DNA from: Spirosoma oryzicola | GTDB taxonomy: Bacteria > Bacteroidota > Bacteroidia > Cytophagales > Spirosomataceae | Assembly (NCBI RefSeq): GCF_021233055.1 | Contig: NZ_CP089541.1 | Span: 62,001 to 126,000, forward strand | Direction: 5' to 3' | Length of the DNA stretch: 64,000 nucleotides | In this document: one piece after another, positions 54,570 to 62,205 of the stretch | Position numbering within the stretch: position 1 is the stretch's first letter | How the letters are laid out: the number at the start of each line of letters is the position of its first letter | Made by a program: the position numbers and the translations under genes | The notes under the pieces: model-generated | What the model was told of the DNA's origin: nothing | Seen by the model: the letters and a program-made list of their open reading frames with translations, nothing else | Databases searched by the model: none

Positions 54570-56561
54570 ATGAAAAAACAATACGTTTTGCAGTCCAGCC
54601 GCTGGTTGTTGGTGGCATGGGTACTTTGTTCTGGTCATCTTACCCGTGCGCAAACGCAGCAACCCACAATCCAGTGGCAGCGGACCTTTGAAACCAACGA
54701 TCTGACGAGTATTACGTCGGTTAGGGCTGTTAAAATAAGCCAAGCGGGGTATGGTTTATTATTAGGAAAAAGTGTGGTTCGTCTGTCGGAAACGGGTGAT
54801 GTCATTTGGAACAAACCCGTACCAACCACTCAAGAAGACAAATCGGCAATGGCTGTTCCCGTCCGCCAAACAATTGGCATAACGCCAACGCCGGATAGCG
54901 GTGTTGTGATACTAGCGCAGGATGCCCAAAACCGCTTCTACGTTACCAAACTGAATGCATCCGGTGATCGGTTGTGGTTGCGCATCATTGATCGTGCCGA
55001 CACGGGAGCGGCTAGTAAATTGACAGATAATTCGTTGATAACTACTCCCGATGGTAGCTTATTAGTAGCTGGTGCTTTTCGTGATCGGTTGTCCTATCTT
55101 ACGCTGACCCGATTAAACCAGGAGGGTGCCGTTTCTGGTCAGTGGCGCATCAACTATACCGATGCCGAACAAGGATCACAACCAGCCATCCAGTCCATAC
55201 TCACTACTGCCGATGGCGGCTATCTATTAGCAGGTAAGACAACAGTTACCGGAACATCGAAAGGGCTGGCCATCAAACTTAACAAGTCCTACCAGATTAC
55301 CTGGAAAAGCACGTACCCAACGGTTGATTCGCTATCGGCTATCGTGGCTAAACCATCCTCCGATAACACGTACATAGCCATCGGATCGAGCGCGGGCGGA
55401 AATGCCCGTTTGCTAACCATTTCACCATTGGGAAAAGAAGATGGTAACCAGATCGCAACCTTTGCGGGATCAACAGCATCCGCCAGGCTAGTTAACAGTG
55501 GAACAGGTTATACCATTCTCGATGCAACGGGTGCTCCGGCCAATAATTTTCGGCTGCAAGGCTTCTCTGGTCAACTCGCTCCTGAATGGACAAAAACCGT
55601 AGGCGGCTCTGGTAACGACCTGCCTGCCGACCTGCTGGCTAACAGCGACGGGGGCTACTTAGCTCTGGGAACAACAACATCAACCGATGGCGACGTTACG
55701 GGTCGATCCGGTAATACGACAGCGGTTTGGGTTGTAAAATTCGGCAGTTCAGCAACGGCAACTACACTTCGTTTAACAGCGCCTACGTATAATTGCCAGA
55801 CAGGTGCAATCGTGTTTAACACCACGGGCGGTAACGGTACACCGATACTTTACAGTGCTCCGGGAATCACGCGCGCTACCCTGACAGACAATTTTGGCAT
55901 TGTAGAACAGGAATTACGTAACGATCCTAAAACGGTCATTGTTCAGGCCACGCAAAGCGGACAAACAGTTAATTATGCGTTTGATTTGGCCACTGTTTGT
56001 CCAAATGCGCGGCAAGGCGATTCGTCGGCGAGTACGCTTAAGCTTGCTCCGCCTACGTACAACTGTAGTACGGGTGCCATTATATTCCACGCAATCGGTG
56101 GCGATGGTTCGACCATTGAGTTTGCTGCGGCTGGTATCACGAACTGGACAACCAATCCAAATCAACGGGTGGATGCTGAATTACGGACCGCTTACGATGC
56201 GAAACCCATAACAATTTTGGCTCGTCAAGGTGATCAGGTAGTCTCCTATGTTTTAGACCTGAAAGCAGCGTGCGGTAGAGCGCGCCTAGCGGCTAACGAA
56301 CCGTCGGCGGTTCCTTCGGTGGCAATTCTAGGTAACCCTGTTAGCGATCTGTTGACAGTTGAAGTAACAGGTATACAGAAACAATCGCTTGTACTACGGT
56401 TAACTGATGACAGAGGACGACTGGTAGAGCAACGGTTGATTGAACAACCAATGACTCGTGAGCAACAAACCTTTGACGTACGAAAACAGGGTCCGGGTAT
56501 GCTGTTCTTACACATGACCATTAGTGGTCAGCAACAAACGATAAAAGTGATAAAACACTGA
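54570..56561 (+). CDS. Secreted T9SS-sorted protein with duplicated beta domain
   Basis: The 663-residue protein has a signal peptide (cleavage near TRAQ, residue 28). Residues about 30-390 form repeated strands resembling a beta-propeller (recurrent DGGYLLAGKTT, DGGYLALGTTT). Two copies of a domain of about 80 residues follow, at about 399-477 (LRLTAPTYNCQTGAIVF) and 489-568 (LKLAPPTYNCSTGAIIF). A T9SS type A C-terminal sorting domain (about 583-663) ends in GMLFLHMTISGQQQTIKVIKH. It should be secreted and perhaps attached at the surface. Its ligand is unknown. Confidence 0.85.
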   Translation: MKKQYVLQSSRWLLVAWVLCSGHLTRAQTQQPTIQWQRTFETNDLTSITSVRAVKISQAGYGLLLGKSVVRLSETGDVIWNKPVPTTQEDKSAMAVPVRQTIGITPTPDSGVVILAQDAQNRFYVTKLNASGDRLWLRIIDRADTGAASKLTDNSLITTPDGSLLVAGAFRDRLSYLTLTRLNQEGAVSGQWRINYTDAEQGSQPAIQSILTTADGGYLLAGKTTVTGTSKGLAIKLNKSYQITWKSTYPTVDSLSAIVAKPSSDNTYIAIGSSAGGNARLLTISPLGKEDGNQIATFAGSTASARLVNSGTGYTILDATGAPANNFRLQGFSGQLAPEWTKTVGGSGNDLPADLLANSDGGYLALGTTTSTDGDVTGRSGNTTAVWVVKFGSSATATTLRLTAPTYNCQTGAIVFNTTGGNGTPILYSAPGITRATLTDNFGIVEQELRNDPKTVIVQATQSGQTVNYAFDLATVCPNARQGDSSASTLKLAPPTYNCSTGAIIFHAIGGDGSTIEFAAAGITNWTTNPNQRVDAELRTAYDAKPITILARQGDQVVSYVLDLKAACGRARLAANEPSAVPSVAILGNPVSDLLTVEVTGIQKQSLVLRLTDDRGRLVEQRLIEQPMTREQQTFDVRKQGPGMLFLHMTISGQQQTIKVIKH

Positions 56562-56914
56562 GTGTAGGTATGTTTATCAACTATTCACGGGCGCATACTT
56601 CGGGATGCGCCTACTTTGTTTAAACGCCCCTAAAATCATCAACAAGTGGCACGTATTGAAGCCTGTAACTATCGGTTCAATTAGGCCAAATCCTCGTTTT
56701 TTTAGCTTCTTTGACAAGGAAGCGGTTTCATAAATGTCAGTTCTGCTGTCTATGACGAAGTTAGCAAGCCATTTGTGACCATTCCAGACAACGCTCATTT
56801 ACTACTTGCTGGATAGCTTGTTGACAATCAACCCGTATGGCTGGATTGGCGGGCTAACTCTTTTTTACCAATACGGGTGCCTGCTGATTCGCCTGTTTTG
56901 CCTTGCAACAGCCT
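56562..56914. other. Intergenic region with no supported gene
   Basis: About 350 bp between the T9SS protein and the sugar transporter. A 73-codon minus-strand frame at 56577-56798 has some protein-like look but no family match and no start context. No strong hairpin seen. Confidence 0.4.
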
Positions 56915-57922
56915 ATGTTTACAATCAATGAACCAACAGTAGGTATCGGTTTGTGTTTAGCTACCATGTTCCTCTGGGGCTCCTGGGCAAACGCGCAGAA
57001 ATTTGTCACGCAGACCTCTCCGCTCTATGTCTTTTATCGCGACTACGTCTACGGTATTCTTCTTGCTTCTCTTATCATTGCGTTTACATTAGGCAGTTTT
57101 GGCGACCAGGGCCGTTCGGTGATGGCGGATGTGAAGCAAGCCGAATTGAACTACATACTTATTGCGCTGGCAGGTGGCGTTGTCTTCAACATTGGCAATA
57201 TGCTACTTACAGTGGGTATGAGCATTGCCGGAATATCCATTGCAATGCCGGTTGGGACGGGCCTATCATTAGCCATTGGTCTGGTTGTCAATTACCTGGC
57301 TAAACCAGAGGGTAGTATTCCCTTGCTGGCCATTGGCGGGGGCGCTATTCTAATCGCTATGGTCTTTAGCTCGCTGGCTTATCAATCCAAGCAAAAAGAA
57401 GGCGATCAGGATGCTGACAAGAATAGTAACCGGGGCATCTGGATTGCACTGGCTGGCGGTTTAGTTGCCGGGTTTTTCTTTCGTCTTACTTCCGAATCAC
57501 TGGTAACGGATCTGGACAAACCGGAGTCGGGACTCTTAACACCGTATACGGGCTTAGTCCTTTTTGCGTTAGGCGTCCTCCTGAGTAACCTTCCGGTAGA
57601 ATACCTGGTCCGGCGGTTTATTCTTACCGACGAAGACAATCAAGCAACCTACGCGGATACTCCGCTTAATTTGCATCTGGCTGGCATGGGTGGTGGATTA
57701 ATCTGGGGTGTAGGAATGATAGCACTACTGCTGGGGTCCAAGCAGGCAGGTGATGCGGTTTCTTTCGGACTTAGCCAGGGCGCTACCATCGTCTCGGTAC
57801 TATGGGGTTTATTCGCCTGGCATGAATTTAAAGATGCACCCCCCAAAGCAAATCGCTATCTCTGGCTAATGGGAATCATTTATGCGCTGGGCCTTGTCCT
57901 TATTGTTCTAGCCCGTTCTTAA
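56915..57922 (+). CDS. GRP/DMT-superfamily sugar transporter-like membrane protein
   Basis: The longest frame opens at TTG 56903; the ATG at 56915 (MFTINEPTVGIGLCL) is preferred. The product has about 335 residues and ten predicted helices in two inverted halves. First-half words are MFLWGSWANAQKFV and GMSIAGISIAMPVGTGLSLAIGLVVNYL, and second-half words are GGGLIWGVGMIALLLGSKQAGDAVSFGLSQGATIVSVLWGLF. This matches the GRP sugar/ureide-like branch of the drug/metabolite superfamily. It would import a monosaccharide or similar solute. No enzyme gene adjoins it to define the substrate. Confidence 0.85.
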   Translation: MFTINEPTVGIGLCLATMFLWGSWANAQKFVTQTSPLYVFYRDYVYGILLASLIIAFTLGSFGDQGRSVMADVKQAELNYILIALAGGVVFNIGNMLLTVGMSIAGISIAMPVGTGLSLAIGLVVNYLAKPEGSIPLLAIGGGAILIAMVFSSLAYQSKQKEGDQDADKNSNRGIWIALAGGLVAGFFFRLTSESLVTDLDKPESGLLTPYTGLVLFALGVLLSNLPVEYLVRRFILTDEDNQATYADTPLNLHLAGMGGGLIWGVGMIALLLGSKQAGDAVSFGLSQGATIVSVLWGLFAWHEFKDAPPKANRYLWLMGIIYALGLVLIVLARS

Positions 57923-58040
57923 TTGTTCTGCTTTCACCGTTCGAAATCATTCTCAAAACCGAATAAAACAGCTCCACGATACAAGTGGTTTGTCCGACTA
58001 GACAACCTGATCAACTCAACATTTAAAAAGATAATTTACC

Positions 58041-58412
58041 ATGAAGTACGGGATAATAACTCTCGGGGTCCTTTGTGTCGGTTTGCTCACCGGCTGCGAA
58101 ACCGGTATTCGCAGACTCGATTTTGAGAGCAAACAATACATGGCAACCTATAACGTGGACTCGACTAAAGGACTTGACAGCACAAACATCGTCACCTTGA
58201 TTGACTCTAAAGCCATTTATGTTTTTAGCGAAGACGGCAAAGGAATGAGCCATATCCAGACCGGCATGTTATCGAAAGACACGCCCTTTACGTGGAAGGT
58301 ACAGAACGACAGCATGTTTATTGATAACAAAGAGTATGCCGTTGAACGGCAGGACCGGGGCTTCATTTTCCGATCTGATTCCGTAAAAATGTTTCTAAGT
58401 CCGCAACGCTAG
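58041..58412 (+). CDS. Small lipoprotein, unknown function (123 aa)
   Basis: ATG 58041 gives a lipobox VGLLTGCETGI (Cys19). The mature part looks like a small beta-rich domain with YMATYNVDSTKG, AIYVFSEDGKGM and FTWKVQNDSMFIDNKEYAV, reminiscent of lipocalin-like or META-like folds. I do not recognise a specific family. It is followed after about 60 bp by the Nudix gene. Confidence 0.7.
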   Translation: MKYGIITLGVLCVGLLTGCETGIRRLDFESKQYMATYNVDSTKGLDSTNIVTLIDSKAIYVFSEDGKGMSHIQTGMLSKDTPFTWKVQNDSMFIDNKEYAVERQDRGFIFRSDSVKMFLSPQR

Positions 58413-58473
58413 TGAATTGACCGGCTGCTAGTCGGCAGGGCTTCTTTTGATTTGACACTTCCTCTTTACTAAA

Positions 58474-59151
58474 ATGACTCAACAACTTACCGACGCTTCT
58501 AAATACAAAAACTGGCGTGCTCATCTAGAGCAAAACGGAAACAGCGTTAAGAACGTGCAACCGTTGTACGTTCATCATGCACAAAAAGATGGAAACGTTT
58601 TGTACGCCTTATTGACAATTGACGCGGACACAGCGGAAGGTCAAAAACTGAATCCGATCTGCTTTCTTAAAGGGGATGCCGTTTCGATGCTTGTCGTTCT
58701 GATAGCGGAAGAAACAAACGAAAAATACGTTCTTCTGGTCAGGCAACGACGCATCTGCGACGGCTCTTTTACGTACGAGCATCCAGCCGGAATGATTGAT
58801 CAGGACGACCCATCGCCGGTTGAAGTTGCCGCCCGCGAATTGGGCGAAGAAGCACAATTGGATGTACAGCCAGCGGAGCTAAAGCCCCTTTTCGATAAGC
58901 CACTGTATTCGGCTACGTCAACCAGCGACGAAGCGTTGTATTTCTTTTACCTGGAACGGCGAATGCCTTTAGCCGACATTCAGGCATTAAAGGGTAAATC
59001 GACAGGTGAGGAAGACGAAAATGAGCACACAACACTCCATGTTGCCACGTTTCCAGAAGCCCACAAACGCGTAAGCAACATCCACGGTGTAATGAGCCAT
59101 TTGTTGTATTTACAAAAAGTAGGTGATTACGAAACGATAAAAACATTGTAA
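58474..59151 (+). CDS. Nudix hydrolase (ADP-sugar pyrophosphatase type)
   Basis: The 225-residue enzyme has the Nudix box region HPAGMIDQDDPSPVEVAARELGEEAQLDV, with the core AARELGEEA intact and a slightly longer spacing before it than the consensus G-x5-E-x7-REUxEExGU. The N-terminal part (about 10-75) is an accessory beta domain. Substrates are probably nucleotide sugars such as ADP-ribose. It is cytoplasmic, with no signal peptide. Confidence 0.87.
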   Translation: MTQQLTDASKYKNWRAHLEQNGNSVKNVQPLYVHHAQKDGNVLYALLTIDADTAEGQKLNPICFLKGDAVSMLVVLIAEETNEKYVLLVRQRRICDGSFTYEHPAGMIDQDDPSPVEVAARELGEEAQLDVQPAELKPLFDKPLYSATSTSDEALYFFYLERRMPLADIQALKGKSTGEEDENEHTTLHVATFPEAHKRVSNIHGVMSHLLYLQKVGDYETIKTL

Positions 59152-59391
59152 GCAGAAAGTCGAAATCTATTTATCAATTTCATTAATACAATCAGATCAA
59201 CCGGTTAGACAAATTTGTACCCGTTGATCTGCGTCAGAACGGTCAGGCGCTAGCCTCGAACAATCCTTCCCTTCAACTCCCTTTTGTCATCGTACCGTTG
59301 CCTTATTTATCTCATCTATTGCGCAATCGACTCTAGCAACGATTGTTATGAGTGGAAGCGTGTCGACACGCTTTTCAAACCAACTCAACCC

Positions 59392-59685
59392 ATGAAAACG
59401 ATACGGATAGCGATCCTTCTGCTTGCACTGGCAGGAAGCGGAAAAGTACTGGCACAGGCAGGTGGAAACTTAAGCGATCATGCTTCGCCAAACAGTAAAG
59501 CGCGGACAGGTAGTACGAGTACAAAACCGTCGCAGCAAAAAAACGTGTCTACGGACAAGTCAACCCGCCAGATGGGAAACAACTCAGGCAGCAGTACAAC
59601 GTCAAGCCAGGGCAATATCAACCGAGGAAATAAATCCGGTACCAAGCCAGCTAGTACGTCGTCAAAATCGCCCAAGAACAATTAA
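59392..59685 (+). CDS. Small secreted low-complexity protein (97 aa)
   Basis: ATG 59392 (MKTIRIAILLLALAGSGKVLAQ) gives a clear signal peptide; the longer TTG reading from 59284 is rejected. The mature 75 residues are almost entirely Ser, Thr, Asn, Gln, Gly and Lys (TSTKPSQQKNVSTDKSTRQM, then TSSQGNINRGNKSG), probably disordered. No family is recognised. It precedes stress-type proteins DUF892 and DUF2231. Confidence 0.65.
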   Translation: MKTIRIAILLLALAGSGKVLAQAGGNLSDHASPNSKARTGSTSTKPSQQKNVSTDKSTRQMGNNSGSSTTSSQGNINRGNKSGTKPASTSSKSPKNN

Positions 59686-59803
59686 CGCTCATGTACATAC
59701 GCACATTGGAGTTGCACCAAATCCTTACTAGTTGCTACGCCTGTATGCAATTTAGGGATGCAGCCTGACGGCGCGAGTTATAACTACAAATAAAGTAGTA
59801 TAC

Positions 59804-60292
59804 ATGAAAACCTTACAGGAATTTATGGAGCACACGATCCAGGATCTGTACTCCGCCGAAAACCAAATCCTTGAAGCGCTACCGCAGCTTATGGAACATG
59901 CGCAGAACGATCAACTGCGGCAGGTATTTCAGTTGCATCAACAACAAACCGAGAAACAAGTAGAAAGGCTCGAACAAATTGCCCAGCAGATGGGCATTGA
60001 TCCAGACGGCGAAACCTGTTTGGCCATGCAGGGCATTATCGAAGAAGCGCAGGACCTGCTGGCCCAACTCGAAGATGGTCAGGTTGCCGATGCTGCTATA
60101 ATCGGTGCTGCTCAAAAAGTTGAGCACTATGAAATTGCCGCTTATGGTACGGCCCGAACATTAGCACAACAGGCGGGTCAGGATCAGATTGCCGATTTAC
60201 TCGAACAAACCCTTAGCGAGGAAAAAGAAACAGATGAGAAGCTTACGGCCATTGCAACTGGTCAGGTCAATCAGAAAGCGGCTCAGTCCTGA
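59804..60292 (+). CDS. DUF892 / YciE-YciF-type ferritin-like protein
   Basis: The 162-residue all-helical protein matches the DUF892 family. It opens MKTLQEFMEHTIQDLYSAENQILEALPQLMEHA, with metal-ligand-like Glu in the first helix, has KVEHYEIAAYGTARTLA (Glu and His ligands) in the third helix, and ends with a Glu-rich helix SEEKETDEKLTAIA. The fold is a four-helix ferritin-like bundle binding a di-metal centre; family members respond to osmotic and other stresses. A hairpin follows. Confidence 0.9.
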   Translation: MKTLQEFMEHTIQDLYSAENQILEALPQLMEHAQNDQLRQVFQLHQQQTEKQVERLEQIAQQMGIDPDGETCLAMQGIIEEAQDLLAQLEDGQVADAAIIGAAQKVEHYEIAAYGTARTLAQQAGQDQIADLLEQTLSEEKETDEKLTAIATGQVNQKAAQS

Positions 60293-60334
60293 GAATAATC
60301 ACAAGCCCTAATAGTTACACACTGACATAAGATA

Positions 60335-60383
60335 CGTATAGTCGATTAACGCACGGATCACTCCTGTGGTAGTCGACTATACG
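60335..60383 (+). terminator. Hairpin after the DUF892 gene
   Basis: CGTATAGTCGA (60335-60345) pairs with TCGACTATACG (60373-60383) around a 27-base loop. No clear T run follows. Confidence 0.5.
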
Positions 60384-60445
60384 TGTGTAAGCCTATATAA
60401 GAAGATAATCAACCCGGTTATCCACAAAACATCAACCCAACGACT

Positions 60446-60946
60446 ATGGAAAGTAAATTCAAAGTGGCGCGTCACCCTGCCCACCCCATTCTTATTGTTT
60501 TTCCGCTAGGCTTATTGTCTACTTCTGTGATTTTTGATGTAGTTTACTTATTAACGGATCGCCCGGTTATGTCTGTTGTCGCTTTCTGGATGAGCGTCGC
60601 GGGTATCATCGGTGGGTTTGTCGCTGCTGTTCCGGGCCTTGTTGACTGGATGGCAATTCCATCGGGTACGAGAGCCAAGCAGGTTGGCGCTGTTCACGGC
60701 CTGGGTAACGTCGTCGTGTTGGTTTTATTTATTCTCAGTTGGTTACTGCGACGCGACGAACCAAGCAACATTCCGTCTACATTGGCACTGGTCTGTTCGT
60801 TTGCCGGATTTGGTCTGGCGGGTATTACCGGTTGGTTGGGAACGGAGTTAGTCTACCGCTTGGGCATGGGCGTTTATGACGGAGCGCATCTTAATGCGCC
60901 TAACTCTTTATCGGTTCGTCCAACAAGCGAAGTTCAGACGCCATGA
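60446..60946 (+). CDS. DUF2231 inner-membrane protein
   Basis: The 166-residue protein has four hydrophobic segments and begins with the DUF2231 signature KVARHPAHPILIVFPLGLLSTSVIFDVVYL, in which the first two His are conserved. AVPGLVDWMAIPSGTRAKQVGAVHGLGNVV carries another conserved His. The family is thought to be redox- or heme-related in some bacteria, but no activity is known here. It is separated from DUF892 by a hairpin. Confidence 0.88.
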   Translation: MESKFKVARHPAHPILIVFPLGLLSTSVIFDVVYLLTDRPVMSVVAFWMSVAGIIGGFVAAVPGLVDWMAIPSGTRAKQVGAVHGLGNVVVLVLFILSWLLRRDEPSNIPSTLALVCSFAGFGLAGITGWLGTELVYRLGMGVYDGAHLNAPNSLSVRPTSEVQTP

Positions 60947-61301
60947 TCGAATCAACTACCGTGTACAGTGATTCACCCAGCCAGTAGTCAGGCAAATAAC
61001 CAGCCAGAAGATACAGGTTCAACCCTTATTTCTTTTGGCTGCCATAAATCTGTTCCTCGAGCCATTATAGCCATTTGGTTCTGTTCAATTGGCTGTTTAC
61101 GAACTGCGTTTGCTGGGCTTCACTAGACGACTGATCTTTACTAATTTTTCTAAAAAGCGAGAATAGCGCCATTTCCTAACAATTTTTTGTCGGGCTAAGC
61201 AGCGGCTAAACGGCTGGAGTTTGCCCTCTGTGAGGGTACTTCATTAGCTACCAAACTCACGTTTGTTCGTAGGTACAATCCCATTTTTATCCATAGTTCC
61301 A
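60947..61301. other. Intergenic region with no supported gene
   Basis: About 355 bp between DUF2231 and the next lipoprotein. No protein-like frame, strong hairpin or RNA gene is seen. Confidence 0.4.
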
Positions 61302-62060
61302 ATGAGATTAAACACGTTGTTATTGACCTTGTGCCTTGCCGGTTGTGGCACCCAAGATCGCTATGAGATGGATTCAGGTTACGCAGCTGGCAACGGCGAG
61401 AACGAAGTAGCCAAACGCGTAAGTGGCACATGGCTGCTGAGTACGGACTACCATTACCGCGACCGTTGCAATTACCTGCCCGAAGAATTTGTCAAAAATC
61501 TGTTTCAACTGGGCGAGGACGTTGAATTGACGAAATACACCGGGCTGAACGATTGTGAACTACGATGGGGCAACAATCGGGTTGGTTTTTACCTGGAAAG
61601 CGACAAACCCTTTGAATCCACCTTTCAGTCAGAGTATTATTTCAATAAGCTTTTTCAGCCGGAAGCTAATAAAGCAACCGCCCAAAACAACTCACGCAAG
61701 CCGGTTCTTTTTGGGCAAGCTCCGCAGGGCACCAACTCCGAAGTACCAGCTAGCCTGACGACAACAAGTCCTGAGCAGGATTCAACTCGGGGGGCGGACC
61801 CATCTGGTCAAATTGAAGGAATGACGCAGGCTGCGCCACCAATTACTACCCCTGCGAAGAATACAGCCACTGGTGTAGCCGTGAATGACGTGGGCGATAA
61901 AGCCATTTGGGAACCGGCCAAAAAGCGACTTCATGTGCTTTACAACAACCACGTGTTTAGTGTAGGAGCCCAGATGCCGGGCGATCAGGCCAAGATCAAA
62001 CAGGGTTGTATCGGCTTAGCGAAGCTGGTGATCAACTCGTTGAATGACAACACCGATTAA
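61302..62060 (+). CDS. Lipoprotein of unknown function (252 aa)
   Basis: ATG 61302 (MRLNTLLLTLCLAGCGTQDR) gives a lipobox with Cys15; the TTG at 61263 is rejected. The mature protein has an N-terminal domain (about 30-115) with Cys48 and Cys72 (RDRCNYLPEEF, LNDCELRWG), a disordered Thr/Pro/Gln-rich linker (about 120-195), and a short C-terminal domain with WEPAKKRLHVLYNNHVFSVGA and a last Cys. I do not recognise it. It lies 145 bp before ctaD. Confidence 0.7.
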   Translation: MRLNTLLLTLCLAGCGTQDRYEMDSGYAAGNGENEVAKRVSGTWLLSTDYHYRDRCNYLPEEFVKNLFQLGEDVELTKYTGLNDCELRWGNNRVGFYLESDKPFESTFQSEYYFNKLFQPEANKATAQNNSRKPVLFGQAPQGTNSEVPASLTTTSPEQDSTRGADPSGQIEGMTQAAPPITTPAKNTATGVAVNDVGDKAIWEPAKKRLHVLYNNHVFSVGAQMPGDQAKIKQGCIGLAKLVINSLNDNTD

Positions 62061-62205
62061 CTAGCCAACTGACGACCGACCGAACTTTCCTTTTTCATAT
62101 TCTTTGCTGTGGTAACTGCTCACGACACAACGTGAGCGTTGCTTATACTCCGTTACTCATCCATGGTACCTTCTTACATCCTCTTTTTTCAAACTCCTCA
62201 ATCGT

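Noticed and set aside
56577..56798. 73-codon minus-strand frame between the T9SS protein and the sugar transporter
   Set aside because: No recognisable domain, no promoter or ribosome-site support, and an isolated position; left as part of an intergenic note.
59284..59391. Longer TTG-initiated N-terminus for the small secreted protein
   Set aside because: The extra 36 residues precede a perfect signal peptide and have no logic; ATG 59392 is the better start.
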